From contig JANXRE010000036.1 in the NCBI GenBank assembly GCA_025353165.1, positions 1-39,627 of the forward strand: 39,627 nucleotides of DNA, given 5' to 3'. The number at the start of each line of letters is the position of its first letter. Position 1 is the stretch's first letter. This document shows positions 8,700 to 16,157 of the stretch, in pieces. This DNA is from Acidobacteriota bacterium. GTDB taxonomy: Bacteria > Acidobacteriota > Terriglobia > Bryobacterales > Bryobacteraceae. A program made the translations under genes and the position numbers. The notes beneath the pieces were generated by a model that made no database searches, was not told where the DNA came from, and worked only from the letters and a program-made list of their open reading frames with translations.

Positions 8700-10418
8700 A
8701 TGAAATTCGCGAGAGGGTGCCTCTCCGCCGCTCTTGCGGTCGACGTCGCGGAGGCGCATACTGAAGGAACTTTGCTAATTCAGCCGAGCGAAATCGTACA
8801 GCAGTCGTTTCCGCCTCTTGGCCCGAACCTGAAAGTCCTGATGGTCTGGCCGCGGTTCCCCCCTTCTTTTTGGGGCATCGAAGGGATGTTCGAGATTATT
8901 CCCGAGAAATCGAGCATGCCGCCGCTGGGACTGATCACCGTCGCGGCGCTCTGCCCGCGGTCGTGGGAGATTCGTCTGCTCGACCACGCTTTCGAAGAGT
9001 TGCGGGACGAAGACCTGCAATGGGCCGACGTGGTGATGGTGAGCGCCATGTACGCGCAACGCGCCGATGCGCGGTCCATCCTGGCGCGCGCCCGATCGCT
9101 GGACCGCCGGACGTTCATCGGCGGGCCATGGGCCAGCAGCGAACCGGAGTCCGTGCTCCCGGACGCGGACCATGTGATGGTGGGGGAGGCGGAGGATGTC
9201 TTCGCTGGGATCGCCATCGCGCTGGAGCAGGGCACGGCCCAGAGGCTATACCGGGTCGCCGACAAGCCGGATATGACCAGCAGCCCCGTGCCGCGCTACG
9301 ATCTGCTGCGGCTCGACGCCTACGTTTCCATGCCGGTTCAGTTCTCGCGCGGTTGCCCGTTTCAATGCGAGTTCTGCGACATCATCACCATTTACGGGCG
9401 GCGGCCGAGGGCAAAATCCAACGCGCAGGTGATGGCGGAACTGGATCTGCTGCACAGCCTGGGATGGCATAGCGAAGTGTTTATCGTCGATGACAATTTC
9501 ATCGGCAATAGCAAGCTGGCTCTGCAACTGGCCAGGGATCTCGCGCCGTGGCAGGAACGCAACGGGCATCCTTTCGTTTTCTTCACTGAAGCCTCTATCG
9601 ATCTGGCGGACCGCCCCGATCTCATGGCCGCGATGGCGGCGGCGAACTTCGCGTATGTATTCATCGGCATCGAGAGTCCGTCTCCGGAGGCGCTGAAGGA
9701 GACCCACAAGTTTCAGAATCTGCGGAAGGACAGCCTCACGCAGATCCGGGTCATACAGGAGGCCGGGCTGTGGGTGCTGGGCGGCTTTATCGTCGGGTTC
9801 GATTCGGACGACGAAACCATTTTCGACCGGCAGTTGGAGTTCATCGACCGGGCCGGGATCGCCTGGGCGATGGCCGGCGTTCTGATGGCCCCTCCCACCA
9901 CGCCGCTCTACGACCGCATGAAGCGGGACGGCCGGTTGATCGAGGACAGCTTGTCGACCACCAACTTCTCGCCTCCCAATTTCCGCACGATTCTGCCGCT
10001 GCCGATTCTGCTGGGCGGCCTCGGCCAGTTGCTGGGCGGGTTATACCGGCCGGAAGCCTTTTTCCGCCGCGCGTTCCTGTCCCTGGAGAGATGGCACCCG
10101 AACCCCGGGCAACACCCGCCGAAGATGGGCTGGGCTTACGACCTGCGCGTCTTTGCGCGCTCGATGTGGCTGCAAGGCGTGAAGTCGGACTACCGGGCCG
10201 AGTATTGGCGATTCCTGTTTCTGATCCTGCGGAAGTGGAAGAGTCAGCCGTCGAAGCTTTGGCTGGGATTCAACGTTCTGCTGTCCGCGCACCATTTTCT
10301 CAACTACGCCCAGGAGGTTGTGAAGGAGCTGGAGCGGGAATGCGAGGCGCTGGAACTCGCGTCCTGCGCTTGCCCGCCTCAGGGCGTTGAGCCGAAGCTG
10401 GATTTGGCGGGAGTGTAG
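8700..10418 (+). CDS. B12-binding-domain radical SAM protein (DUF4070 type)
   Basis: A 572-residue cobalamin-dependent radical SAM enzyme. An N-terminal B12-binding-like domain (about 42-180; VLMVWPRFPPSFWGIEGM, VMVSAMYAQ, FIGGPWAS) is followed by the radical SAM core with the [4Fe-4S] cluster motif CxxxCxxC at C219, C223 and C226 (RGCPFQCEFCD). The C-terminal part (PPTTPLYDRM.., WRFLFLILRKW) fits DUF4070. This architecture is shared with the hopanoid methylase HpnP and related methyltransferases, but no hopanoid or other pathway gene lies nearby, so the substrate is unknown. The start is uncertain: ATG 8700 lacks a clear Shine-Dalgarno, and TTG 8772 or ATG 8839 lies closer to the conserved KVLMVWPRFP start. 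Confidence 0.85.
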   Translation: MKFARGCLSAALAVDVAEAHTEGTLLIQPSEIVQQSFPPLGPNLKVLMVWPRFPPSFWGIEGMFEIIPEKSSMPPLGLITVAALCPRSWEIRLLDHAFEELRDEDLQWADVVMVSAMYAQRADARSILARARSLDRRTFIGGPWASSEPESVLPDADHVMVGEAEDVFAGIAIALEQGTAQRLYRVADKPDMTSSPVPRYDLLRLDAYVSMPVQFSRGCPFQCEFCDIITIYGRRPRAKSNAQVMAELDLLHSLGWHSEVFIVDDNFIGNSKLALQLARDLAPWQERNGHPFVFFTEASIDLADRPDLMAAMAAANFAYVFIGIESPSPEALKETHKFQNLRKDSLTQIRVIQEAGLWVLGGFIVGFDSDDETIFDRQLEFIDRAGIAWAMAGVLMAPPTTPLYDRMKRDGRLIEDSLSTTNFSPPNFRTILPLPILLGGLGQLLGGLYRPEAFFRRAFLSLERWHPNPGQHPPKMGWAYDLRVFARSMWLQGVKSDYRAEYWRFLFLILRKWKSQPSKLWLGFNVLLSAHHFLNYAQEVVKELERECEALELASCACPPQGVEPKLDLAGV

Positions 10419-10419
10419 G

Positions 10420-10668
10420 GTCTTTCCTTCATTTCACGATGCAGAAGTTCTCAGCGTCGTGTTAGACCGGAATGATCTCTCAGTAACGTTCAGGTTGTTG
10501 GTTCCGGAATTCATCGACAAGACTATTGTTGGCAGCGTAGTACGTACCGACTTGGAGCCGGTATTTGGAGGGTGGGCTTCATTGACCTGTTCGCGGGTTC
10601 AGATTACCCAGGTGACGACGAGTGCCCGGAAGACAGTTAACCCCGTCTACACTACGCCGCTGGATTGA
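10420..10668 (+). pseudogene. Immunity protein 50-like remnant, 5'-truncated
   Basis: Just after the radical SAM stop, a frame of about 82 codons begins without its own start codon and ends in TGA. Its first residues, FPSFHDAEVLSVVLDRND followed by SVTFRLLVPEF, resemble the conserved N-terminal core of Imm50-type immunity proteins (W/FPSFHDAEVxSxxLDR). The rest (SVVRTDLEPVFGGWASLTC..) is less convincing. The only upstream start in frame is a TTG inside the radical SAM gene. I read this as a decayed or truncated orphan immunity gene. The assignment is from motif memory only and is moderate at best. Confidence 0.4.
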
Positions 10669-10752
10669 AGACTTGTAAATGGCCAGCCCCATAACCAACG
10701 GACTTCAGGTTGCGTCCATCTGACTGCCGTACCCAGGTTTTACGGGCCTATG

Positions 10753-11985
10753 CTACTTCTCCGCGTGCAATTGCCGGATCAACCGGTCCAACTCCCCGGC
10801 TTGTTTTTCCGCTCTGAAATTCTCTTCGAACCATGCGCTGGGCCGCCCCGGTTCCAGCGGCAGCTCGAAGAAATCTGCGATCGCGTTGTCGAACTCCGCG
10901 CGGCTGTCTTCCGGGTGAACGCAGCGATACAGGATCCCGCTCTGCGCCAGAATCCGCTCCACCGGCGAGTCTTTCGGAACGTACGCCAGGATCGGGTGCC
11001 CGGTCGGCAGATACTCGAATAGCTTGCCCGGGACCTGCACCGTCGATTGCGGCTGCAACAGCAGTAGAGCGTCCGAGCCGCGCATGACGGTAAGCGCCTC
11101 GTCCCGCGGCACGCTGTCGTTGACCAGATCCAGCCAGCCTTGCGCGCGCGCCCGCTCCAGGAACTGCTCACCGGGCAGGCAATAAGGCGCTGCGGGACCA
11201 ATGAGCCGCAACGTCAGACGATCCGCGCGCAATCGGCCGGCGTCGATGAGCCGTTGGATGGATTCCAGCATCGGTGCGGCCGTTCGGCCGACGTACAGTT
11301 CTCCGGTATGGGTGACGACCCTCCGAACCCGGCCCGGGACCGGGATCGGGTCGAACCGATTTTCCGGATCGAAGCCATTCCAGATGAGGTGAACGTCCGC
11401 CGCCCTTCGCGGATAGGTTTGCCGAAAGTGATCGGCGGCCGTGTCGGTGTTGGCGATCACCAGGCTCGCGCGCTTCAACACCATCCGGCTCTCCAGAAAT
11501 GCCAGCGACATCTTATGTAGCGCCGAGTATCCGTCGAGCACGCTCCGGTCTGCCATGGGATCCCGGAAATCGGCGATCCACGGGACCTTCTCGGATTTGG
11601 CCACCAGCCAGCCCGCGACGTGCGCTCCCACCGGCGGATACGTAGACAACACCGTCACCCGGCTCCCGGCGTTTCCCCGAATCAGATCGCGCGCGAGCCG
11701 CGAGGCGCGAAACGCCCATCGCAAACCGCTGGCTCCGGGAAGCAGAAACCTGCGGATCACGCGTTCGGCCTGCCAGCCCGCTCCCTTGCGCGGCTCGGCA
11801 TAGAGCGGATCGGCCACATACGACACGTCCGCTTCCGGCGTCTCCACACTCGCGGCCGCCGAAATCACGTGGACGCGGTATCCGAGCCGCTTCAAATATT
11901 TGCTGAACCGGTACGGCCGCGCGCCCCCGATCGCCGTATCGGGCGGGTAGTGGTAGGCGAACATCAGGACGAGGTCGTTGTTCAT
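10753..11985 (-). CDS. Glycosyltransferase, GT-B fold (GT4-like)
   Basis: A 410-residue cytoplasmic glycosyltransferase, presumably transferring a nucleotide-activated sugar onto a surface polysaccharide or glycolipid. The N-terminal lobe shows AYHYPPDTAIGGARPYRFSKYL and WIADFRDPMADR; the C-terminal lobe has VTHTGELYVGR, MRGSDALLLLQPQS and GKLFEYLPTGHPILAYV, the usual GT-B nucleotide-binding region with its E-x7-E-like stretch altered. The frame is open upstream, but ATG 11985 begins the conserved part. It overlaps the wecB stop as ATGA, so the two are translationally coupled. It is the last gene of a four-gene minus-strand operon. Donor and acceptor are unknown; the upstream WecB suggests ManNAc may be involved. 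Confidence 0.85.
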   Translation of the reverse strand: MNNDLVLMFAYHYPPDTAIGGARPYRFSKYLKRLGYRVHVISAAASVETPEADVSYVADPLYAEPRKGAGWQAERVIRRFLLPGASGLRWAFRASRLARDLIRGNAGSRVTVLSTYPPVGAHVAGWLVAKSEKVPWIADFRDPMADRSVLDGYSALHKMSLAFLESRMVLKRASLVIANTDTAADHFRQTYPRRAADVHLIWNGFDPENRFDPIPVPGRVRRVVTHTGELYVGRTAAPMLESIQRLIDAGRLRADRLTLRLIGPAAPYCLPGEQFLERARAQGWLDLVNDSVPRDEALTVMRGSDALLLLQPQSTVQVPGKLFEYLPTGHPILAYVPKDSPVERILAQSGILYRCVHPEDSRAEFDNAIADFFELPLEPGRPSAWFEENFRAEKQAGELDRLIRQLHAEK

Positions 11986-13058
11986 CGCGCCAGGAAATAC
12001 TTGCGCAGGACCGCGCAGCAGCGTTCGCCCGCCTGCCCATCCCAGAACGGCGGAAGCTGCCCCTTTTTCGGGCTCTTCCGGGTCTCCCGCCACGCCGCGA
12101 GGATCGAATCCCGGCGCGTCCCGGCCAGCCGGTTTGTGCCGAGTTCAATCGTGACCGGCCGCTCCGTGTTATCCCGCAGGGTCAGGCAATCGACGCCGAG
12201 CACCGTCGTCTCCTCCTGGATTCCACCGGAATCGGTCAGCACGATTGCGGCGTTGGCTTGCAGGCAAAGGAAATCCAGATATCCGAGCGGGTCGAGCAAG
12301 TGGATTCGGCCGCCCTCCTCCAAACGCGCGCGCGTCCGCGGGTGAACGGGCCAGTAGAGAGGCACGTCTTGCGCGATCGTTTCGAGCGCCCCGAGTATTC
12401 CTTGCAGCGTCGCTTCGTCATCCACGTTCGCCGGCCGGTGCAGCGTGACCAAGCCGTATGGGCGATCGCCGATTCCCAGCCGTGCCCGAATATCGGACTT
12501 GCGAGCCTGCTCCAGGTTCGCCCGCAAAGAGTCGATCATGAGGTTCCCGACCAGGTGAATTCTCTCCGGCGCGATTCCCTCGCGCAGCAGATTCGTCCGC
12601 CCGCTCTCTTCGGTAATCAGCAACAAGTCCGAGATGCTGTCCGTTACTACCCGGTTGATTTCCTCCGGCATCGTGCGGTCGAAGCTTCGCAGCCCGGCCT
12701 CCACGTGCACGACATCGATCCCCATTTTCTTCGCGACCAGGGCGCCGGCCACGGTGGAGTTTACATCGCCGACCACCACCAGTCCCCGCGGCTGGGACTC
12801 CAGCAGCACCGGCTCAATCCGTTTCATGATCTCCGCCGTCTGCGCGGCGTGGCTGCCCGATCCGGCCCCCAGGTGGAACCGCGGCGCGGGAATGTCCAGG
12901 TCGCGAAAGAACTGGCCCGACATGTTGTCGTCGTAATGCTGGCCGGTGTGGATCAGCAACGGCTCAAACTCGGGGTGCAGCGAGAGCGCCTTCATCAGGG
13001 GTGCGACCTTCATGAAGTTGGGACGAGCGCCCGCCACTAGTGCCAGTCTGACTTGCAT
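11982..13058 (-). CDS. wecB: UDP-N-acetylglucosamine 2-epimerase (non-hydrolysing)
   Basis: A 358-residue enzyme interconverting UDP-GlcNAc and UDP-ManNAc, supplying ManNAc for surface polysaccharide. Recognisable elements include VAGARPNFMKVAPLMKAL at the N-terminus, HTGQHYDDNMSGQFF, VVGDVNSTVAGALVAKK, VHVEAGLRSFDRTMPEEINR, and the C-terminal LTDSGGIQEETTVLGVDCLTLRDNTERPVT, all diagnostic for the family. ATG 13058 is chosen because it starts the conserved MQVRLALVAGARPN segment; upstream frame is discarded. It lies 11 nt after the isomerase-like gene and overlaps the glycosyltransferase start by 4 nt. The pairing with a glycosyltransferase supports a role in exopolysaccharide or O-antigen-like glycan synthesis. 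Confidence 0.93.
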   Translation of the reverse strand: MQVRLALVAGARPNFMKVAPLMKALSLHPEFEPLLIHTGQHYDDNMSGQFFRDLDIPAPRFHLGAGSGSHAAQTAEIMKRIEPVLLESQPRGLVVVGDVNSTVAGALVAKKMGIDVVHVEAGLRSFDRTMPEEINRVVTDSISDLLLITEESGRTNLLREGIAPERIHLVGNLMIDSLRANLEQARKSDIRARLGIGDRPYGLVTLHRPANVDDEATLQGILGALETIAQDVPLYWPVHPRTRARLEEGGRIHLLDPLGYLDFLCLQANAAIVLTDSGGIQEETTVLGVDCLTLRDNTERPVTIELGTNRLAGTRRDSILAAWRETRKSPKKGQLPPFWDGQAGERCCAVLRKYFLAR

Positions 13059-13069
13059 GTGTCGATGAC

Positions 13070-13903
13070 CTACGCCGGCGCCCGCATTCCCGCCAAAACT
13101 CCGCGCATGTAGGCGAAACTTTTCAGCATCCCGGGGATCGGATCGTCCTCGTCGACCTCGTACTCCAGCATGACCCCGCCCCTGTAATTCATGCGCATCA
13201 ATTCGCGGAAGATTCCCGGAATCGGCAGGATGCCGTCGCCGACCGGAACCTGGCTTTCCCGATCCGTGAAGTTGCCAAGGTCTTTGATGTGCATGTCGAG
13301 CAGGCGCGGGCCGGCCTCGCGAATCGATCCGACAACGTCTTTGCCCGTTCTCGCCGTGTGCCCGACATCGATGCACAGCCCAACCCGCGGATCCATCGTG
13401 CCGATCAATTCCAGGATGCTCTGGGGAGTCGGGAATTGCTTGTCCTCCGGACCGTGATTGTGGACGGCGAGTTTGATGTCGTATTCCCGGACGTACTTCT
13501 CCAGCTTCGGCAGGACGCCCCGTTGCGGCGCGGCGACGATCAGCGGCATACCGGCTGTTTTCGCGTAATCGAAACGCTTGCGAATATCGGCATCGTCGCT
13601 GGTGGGGAAACTGATGGTCCCGCCCCCGAGGATGACGAGCCCGGCTTTCTCAAACTCCTTGCGGCCTCTCTCCACGTCTTCGCGCGGACCCATCGCCAGG
13701 TGGAAGTCCTTGATATTCACGTAGCGTTCATGCAGTCTCTTGGTGAGGTAACCGATCGCCACCGCCCGGTTGAAACCCCGCAGGGAATACGACGCAACGC
13801 CGAGGTGGAAAGACGCGTCCGGGCCGGCTTGTCCGGCGCTGGAACCGATGCTCGAAGCGAGCGCCGCCGCGCCGCCGAAGAACCCTCTCCTGGTCGTGTT
13901 CAT
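13070..13903 (-). CDS. Tat-exported sugar isomerase/epimerase-like TIM-barrel protein
   Basis: A 277-residue protein of the xylose isomerase-like TIM-barrel superfamily (PF01261). The N-terminus MNTTRRGFFGGAAAL has the twin-arginine signal (TRRGFF) followed by a hydrophobic, alanine-rich stretch, so it is probably exported folded. Family elements are AVHNHGPED, GLCIDVGHTARTG, LLDMHIKDLG and GGVMLEYEVDEDD, containing the His, Asp and Glu residues that usually bind the metal. Another in-frame ATG at 13918 would add five residues; neither has a clear Shine-Dalgarno. It is second in a minus-strand operon and precedes wecB by 11 nt. Exported proteins of this kind are common in Acidobacteria and Planctomycetes, and their substrates are mostly unknown. 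Confidence 0.87.
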   Translation of the reverse strand: MNTTRRGFFGGAAALASSIGSSAGQAGPDASFHLGVASYSLRGFNRAVAIGYLTKRLHERYVNIKDFHLAMGPREDVERGRKEFEKAGLVILGGGTISFPTSDDADIRKRFDYAKTAGMPLIVAAPQRGVLPKLEKYVREYDIKLAVHNHGPEDKQFPTPQSILELIGTMDPRVGLCIDVGHTARTGKDVVGSIREAGPRLLDMHIKDLGNFTDRESQVPVGDGILPIPGIFRELMRMNYRGGVMLEYEVDEDDPIPGMLKSFAYMRGVLAGMRAPA

Positions 13904-13930
13904 AGCCACTGCAATCATATCGCGCGGGAA

Positions 13931-14230
13931 CTACGAGAGCTTCTGCTCCACACTGCGCACCTTGTCTTCCATCGATTGATCGCGGTCCACCCGGGTGCCG
14001 AATCGCATGCTGCTGCTAATCCGCGGCACGCCCATCCCGTGCAGGACTTCGTGGCACCTTTTGACGGCGGCGAAGACCTCGTCCCAGCCGCCCTCGACGT
14101 TGGTTCCGTAGGCATGCAGGTGAGTCTTCAACCCTGCCTCGGCGAAGATTCGCTCGCACACGGCCACCTCTTTCGACACGGAAACACCAATACCGATCGG
14201 CACGATGCAGACGTCGGCGATTACCTTCAT
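13931..14230 (-). CDS. MTH1187-family thiamine-binding protein (UPF0045)
   Basis: A 99-residue protein of the MTH1187/YkoF-like family (PF01910), small ferredoxin-like-fold proteins that form tetramers and can bind thiamine. Characteristic parts are the opening MKVIADVCIVPIGIGVSVSKEVA, LKTHLHAYGTNVEGGWDEVFAAVKRCHEVLHGMGVPRI and the RFGTRVDRDQSMEDKV segment. It is the first gene of the minus-strand operon, ending 27 nt before the isomerase-like ATG. Its start codon is only 17 nt from that of the divergent MFS gene, and a TATCAT hexamer lies 6 nt upstream, compatible with a leaderless transcript. The link to the glycan genes behind it is not obvious. Confidence 0.88.
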   Translation of the reverse strand: MKVIADVCIVPIGIGVSVSKEVAVCERIFAEAGLKTHLHAYGTNVEGGWDEVFAAVKRCHEVLHGMGVPRISSSMRFGTRVDRDQSMEDKVRSVEQKLS

Positions 14231-14247
14231 GGCACCATGATATCCAG

Positions 14248-15435
14248 GTGCAGAATCGCCGCATCACATTCGCCATCGCCTTGGCCGGCTTCTGCGCGTT
14301 CGCCGGTTTCTACGTCCCACAACCGATCCTTCCCCTGCTGGCGCGCCTGTTCCATGCGTCCGCCGTCGCCGTCAGCTTAACCATCACCGCGGCCACGGCG
14401 GGGGTTGCGCTCTCCGCGCCCGCCATTGGCACCATCGCGGACCGTCTCGGACGCAAGCGGGTCATCGTCCTGTCGGCCGGACTGCTCTCGTTGGCGACGG
14501 CCATGTGCGCCACCGCGAACACTCTGCCGGCGCTGATCGCCTGGAGGTTCCTGCAAGGAGTACTCACGCCCGGGGTCTTCGCCGTTACCGTAGCCTACAT
14601 CCACGATGAGTGGCCGCGCGAATCGTCCGGATCGGGCACCGCGGCGTATGTCACCGGAACCGTGATCGGCGGTTTCTCCGGGCGAGCCATCTCCGGCGCG
14701 ATCACCGATCGCTTCGGCTGGCACGCCGCATTCATCGCGCTCGGCATTCTGATCGCGGCTGGCACGCTCGCGCTGTGGGCGTGGCTGCCGGCCGAGAGGA
14801 ACTTCGTCCGCGCGCATGAGCATGCCCCGTGGCGGGCGGCCATCGGTCACCTCAGAAACTCCCAACTGATCGCGACTTATTCGGTCGGTTTTTGCGTCCT
14901 GTTCTCGCTGGTCGCCACGTTCACTTACGTGACGTTCTACCTCGCGGCGCCTCCGTTCCATCTCGGCGCGGCGGCTTTGGGTTCTATCTTCTTCGTCTAT
15001 CTGATCGGCGCGGTGGTAACGCCGGCGGCCGGAAAGGCGATCGACCGGTACGGCCACCGGACGGCTCTGGCGGTCGCGGTGGCCGCGGGCTCGGGCGGCG
15101 TGCTGCTCACCCTCGGACCCCGGCTATACATGGTGATCGCGGGGCTGGCGATTTGCTGCACCGGAGTCTTTGTCGCGCAGGCATCGGCCAGCAGCTACAT
15201 CGGCGTTGCCGCTCGCGGAAATCGCGCCCTGGCTGTCGGCCTCTACGTGACGTTCTACTATGCTGGCGGCAGCGCGGGCGGCGCGCTCCCGGGCTTTCTG
15301 TGGCAGGCGGGCGGGTGGCCGGCTTGCGTCGCTCTCATCGTCGCCGTTCAGCTACTCACCGTTGGCATGGCTCTGCGGTTGTTGGCGGTAACTTCGGCGC
15401 ACGCCGAGTTTGACGAGTCTGTCCTTGCGCCGTGA
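14248..15435 (+). CDS. MFS transporter (YnfM-like exporter)
   Basis: A 395-residue major facilitator superfamily permease with about twelve transmembrane segments. The loop 2-3 motif GTIADRLGRKRV is the classic MFS motif A, and VIGGFSGRAISGAITDRFGW in the fifth-sixth helix region resembles the YnfM group of drug/metabolite exporters. A second motif-A-like element is AGKAIDRYGHRTAL. The start is a GTG at 14248 without a strong ribosome-binding site; it lies 17 nt from the divergent start of the thiamine-binding protein gene. The substrate cannot be told from sequence. Confidence 0.88.
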   Translation: MQNRRITFAIALAGFCAFAGFYVPQPILPLLARLFHASAVAVSLTITAATAGVALSAPAIGTIADRLGRKRVIVLSAGLLSLATAMCATANTLPALIAWRFLQGVLTPGVFAVTVAYIHDEWPRESSGSGTAAYVTGTVIGGFSGRAISGAITDRFGWHAAFIALGILIAAGTLALWAWLPAERNFVRAHEHAPWRAAIGHLRNSQLIATYSVGFCVLFSLVATFTYVTFYLAAPPFHLGAAALGSIFFVYLIGAVVTPAAGKAIDRYGHRTALAVAVAAGSGGVLLTLGPRLYMVIAGLAICCTGVFVAQASASSYIGVAARGNRALAVGLYVTFYYAGGSAGGALPGFLWQAGGWPACVALIVAVQLLTVGMALRLLAVTSAHAEFDESVLAP

Positions 15436-15441
15436 AAATCG

Positions 15442-15756
15442 TTAGGCCGCGCGCACCGTCAACCTCACTCCCACCCTCTTCTGAAGTGCGCGGAGGATTG
15501 CGAAGAAGTTGGCGGTGTTCGGATTCCCGCGTGGTCCGAGCATCCGGTGGAGACTCTTGCTCGGTTTCCGGAGATCGGCCGCCAGTTGTTCGAAGCCGAC
15601 CGTTGCGTTGATCACTTCCTGCAAGACCGCCTTGCCGGTGATGTCGTCGCCGTCCAGGTAAGCGTTCACCGCCTCCGTAAGCAGCGCCTTGCGGAACGCC
15701 CCGTCCCTCTGGGCACGGTTGTAGACAGTTTCGCGGAACTCTCTCGTCAGCGCCAT
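15442..15756 (-). CDS. HigA-like addiction-module antidote (XRE-type HTH)
   Basis: A 104-residue antitoxin resembling the "putative addiction module antidote" family paired with HigB/RelE-like killers. The helix-turn-helix lies in FEQLAADLRKPSKSLHRMLGPRGNPNTANFFAILRALQ, where the GNP..A..F..ILRAL tail is typical. The frame is intact with an ATG at 15756, which overlaps the toxin's stop by 10 nt, so toxin and antitoxin were translationally coupled in toxin-first order. It should neutralise the toxin and repress the operon. Its cognate toxin is frameshifted (next entry), so the antidote may now serve only as a repressor or as protection against related toxins. Confidence 0.82.
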   Translation of the reverse strand: MALTREFRETVYNRAQRDGAFRKALLTEAVNAYLDGDDITGKAVLQEVINATVGFEQLAADLRKPSKSLHRMLGPRGNPNTANFFAILRALQKRVGVRLTVRAA

Positions 15757-16116
15757 TTCTCACCGCCCTGGCCAGTCTTCGCCCGTTTGTATGCCGCCCA
15801 CGCCGCCTGTGCCGCGGCGATGGCGGCGCTTTGCCGCTTCTTGGCGCTGCCACCGAGAAGAATCACGATGCGCTCACGGTCCTTGCCGAAGTGGATCCGG
15901 CATCCGGGCCCAAAGTCGATCTTGTATTCGTAGACGCCAGCGCCGACACCTTGCACATTCGAAAAAATTGCCGCTGCCAAGGCGCGTCAACGCTATAGTC
16001 ACTCGGGCCGCCGCTACCGCGTTCAGGCCGCCGAACCATCGCGCGAACGGGGAGCGGCCCGCCGGATCCAGGTATTCCAGAATTTCGACTTCCGGCACTG
16101 GCTCAATGGTACACAT
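15747..16116 (-). pseudogene. HigB/RelE-like killer toxin, frameshifted at a T6 run
   Basis: Two overlapping frames together give one toxin of the RelE-superfamily "addiction module killer protein" type. From the ATG at 16116 the first 51 residues read MCTIEPVPEVEILEYLDP...RLGSGNF; the frame then runs into unrelated sequence. One nucleotide along, the second frame continues SNVQGVGAGVYEYKIDFGPGC and RIHFGKDRERIVILLGGSAKK to a stop overlapping the antitoxin start. Dropping one T from the six-T run (plus-strand A6 at 15962-15967) restores a 122-residue protein with all family landmarks (GNF..V..GVxExxIDxGPGxRIxF, IVILLxGG.K). Inactivation, transcriptional slippage or a sequencing error are all possible. 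Confidence 0.78.
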
Positions 16117-16157
16117 GCGTTACCATTGAAGCAGTGTGATTGGGTGGCGACCCGGCG

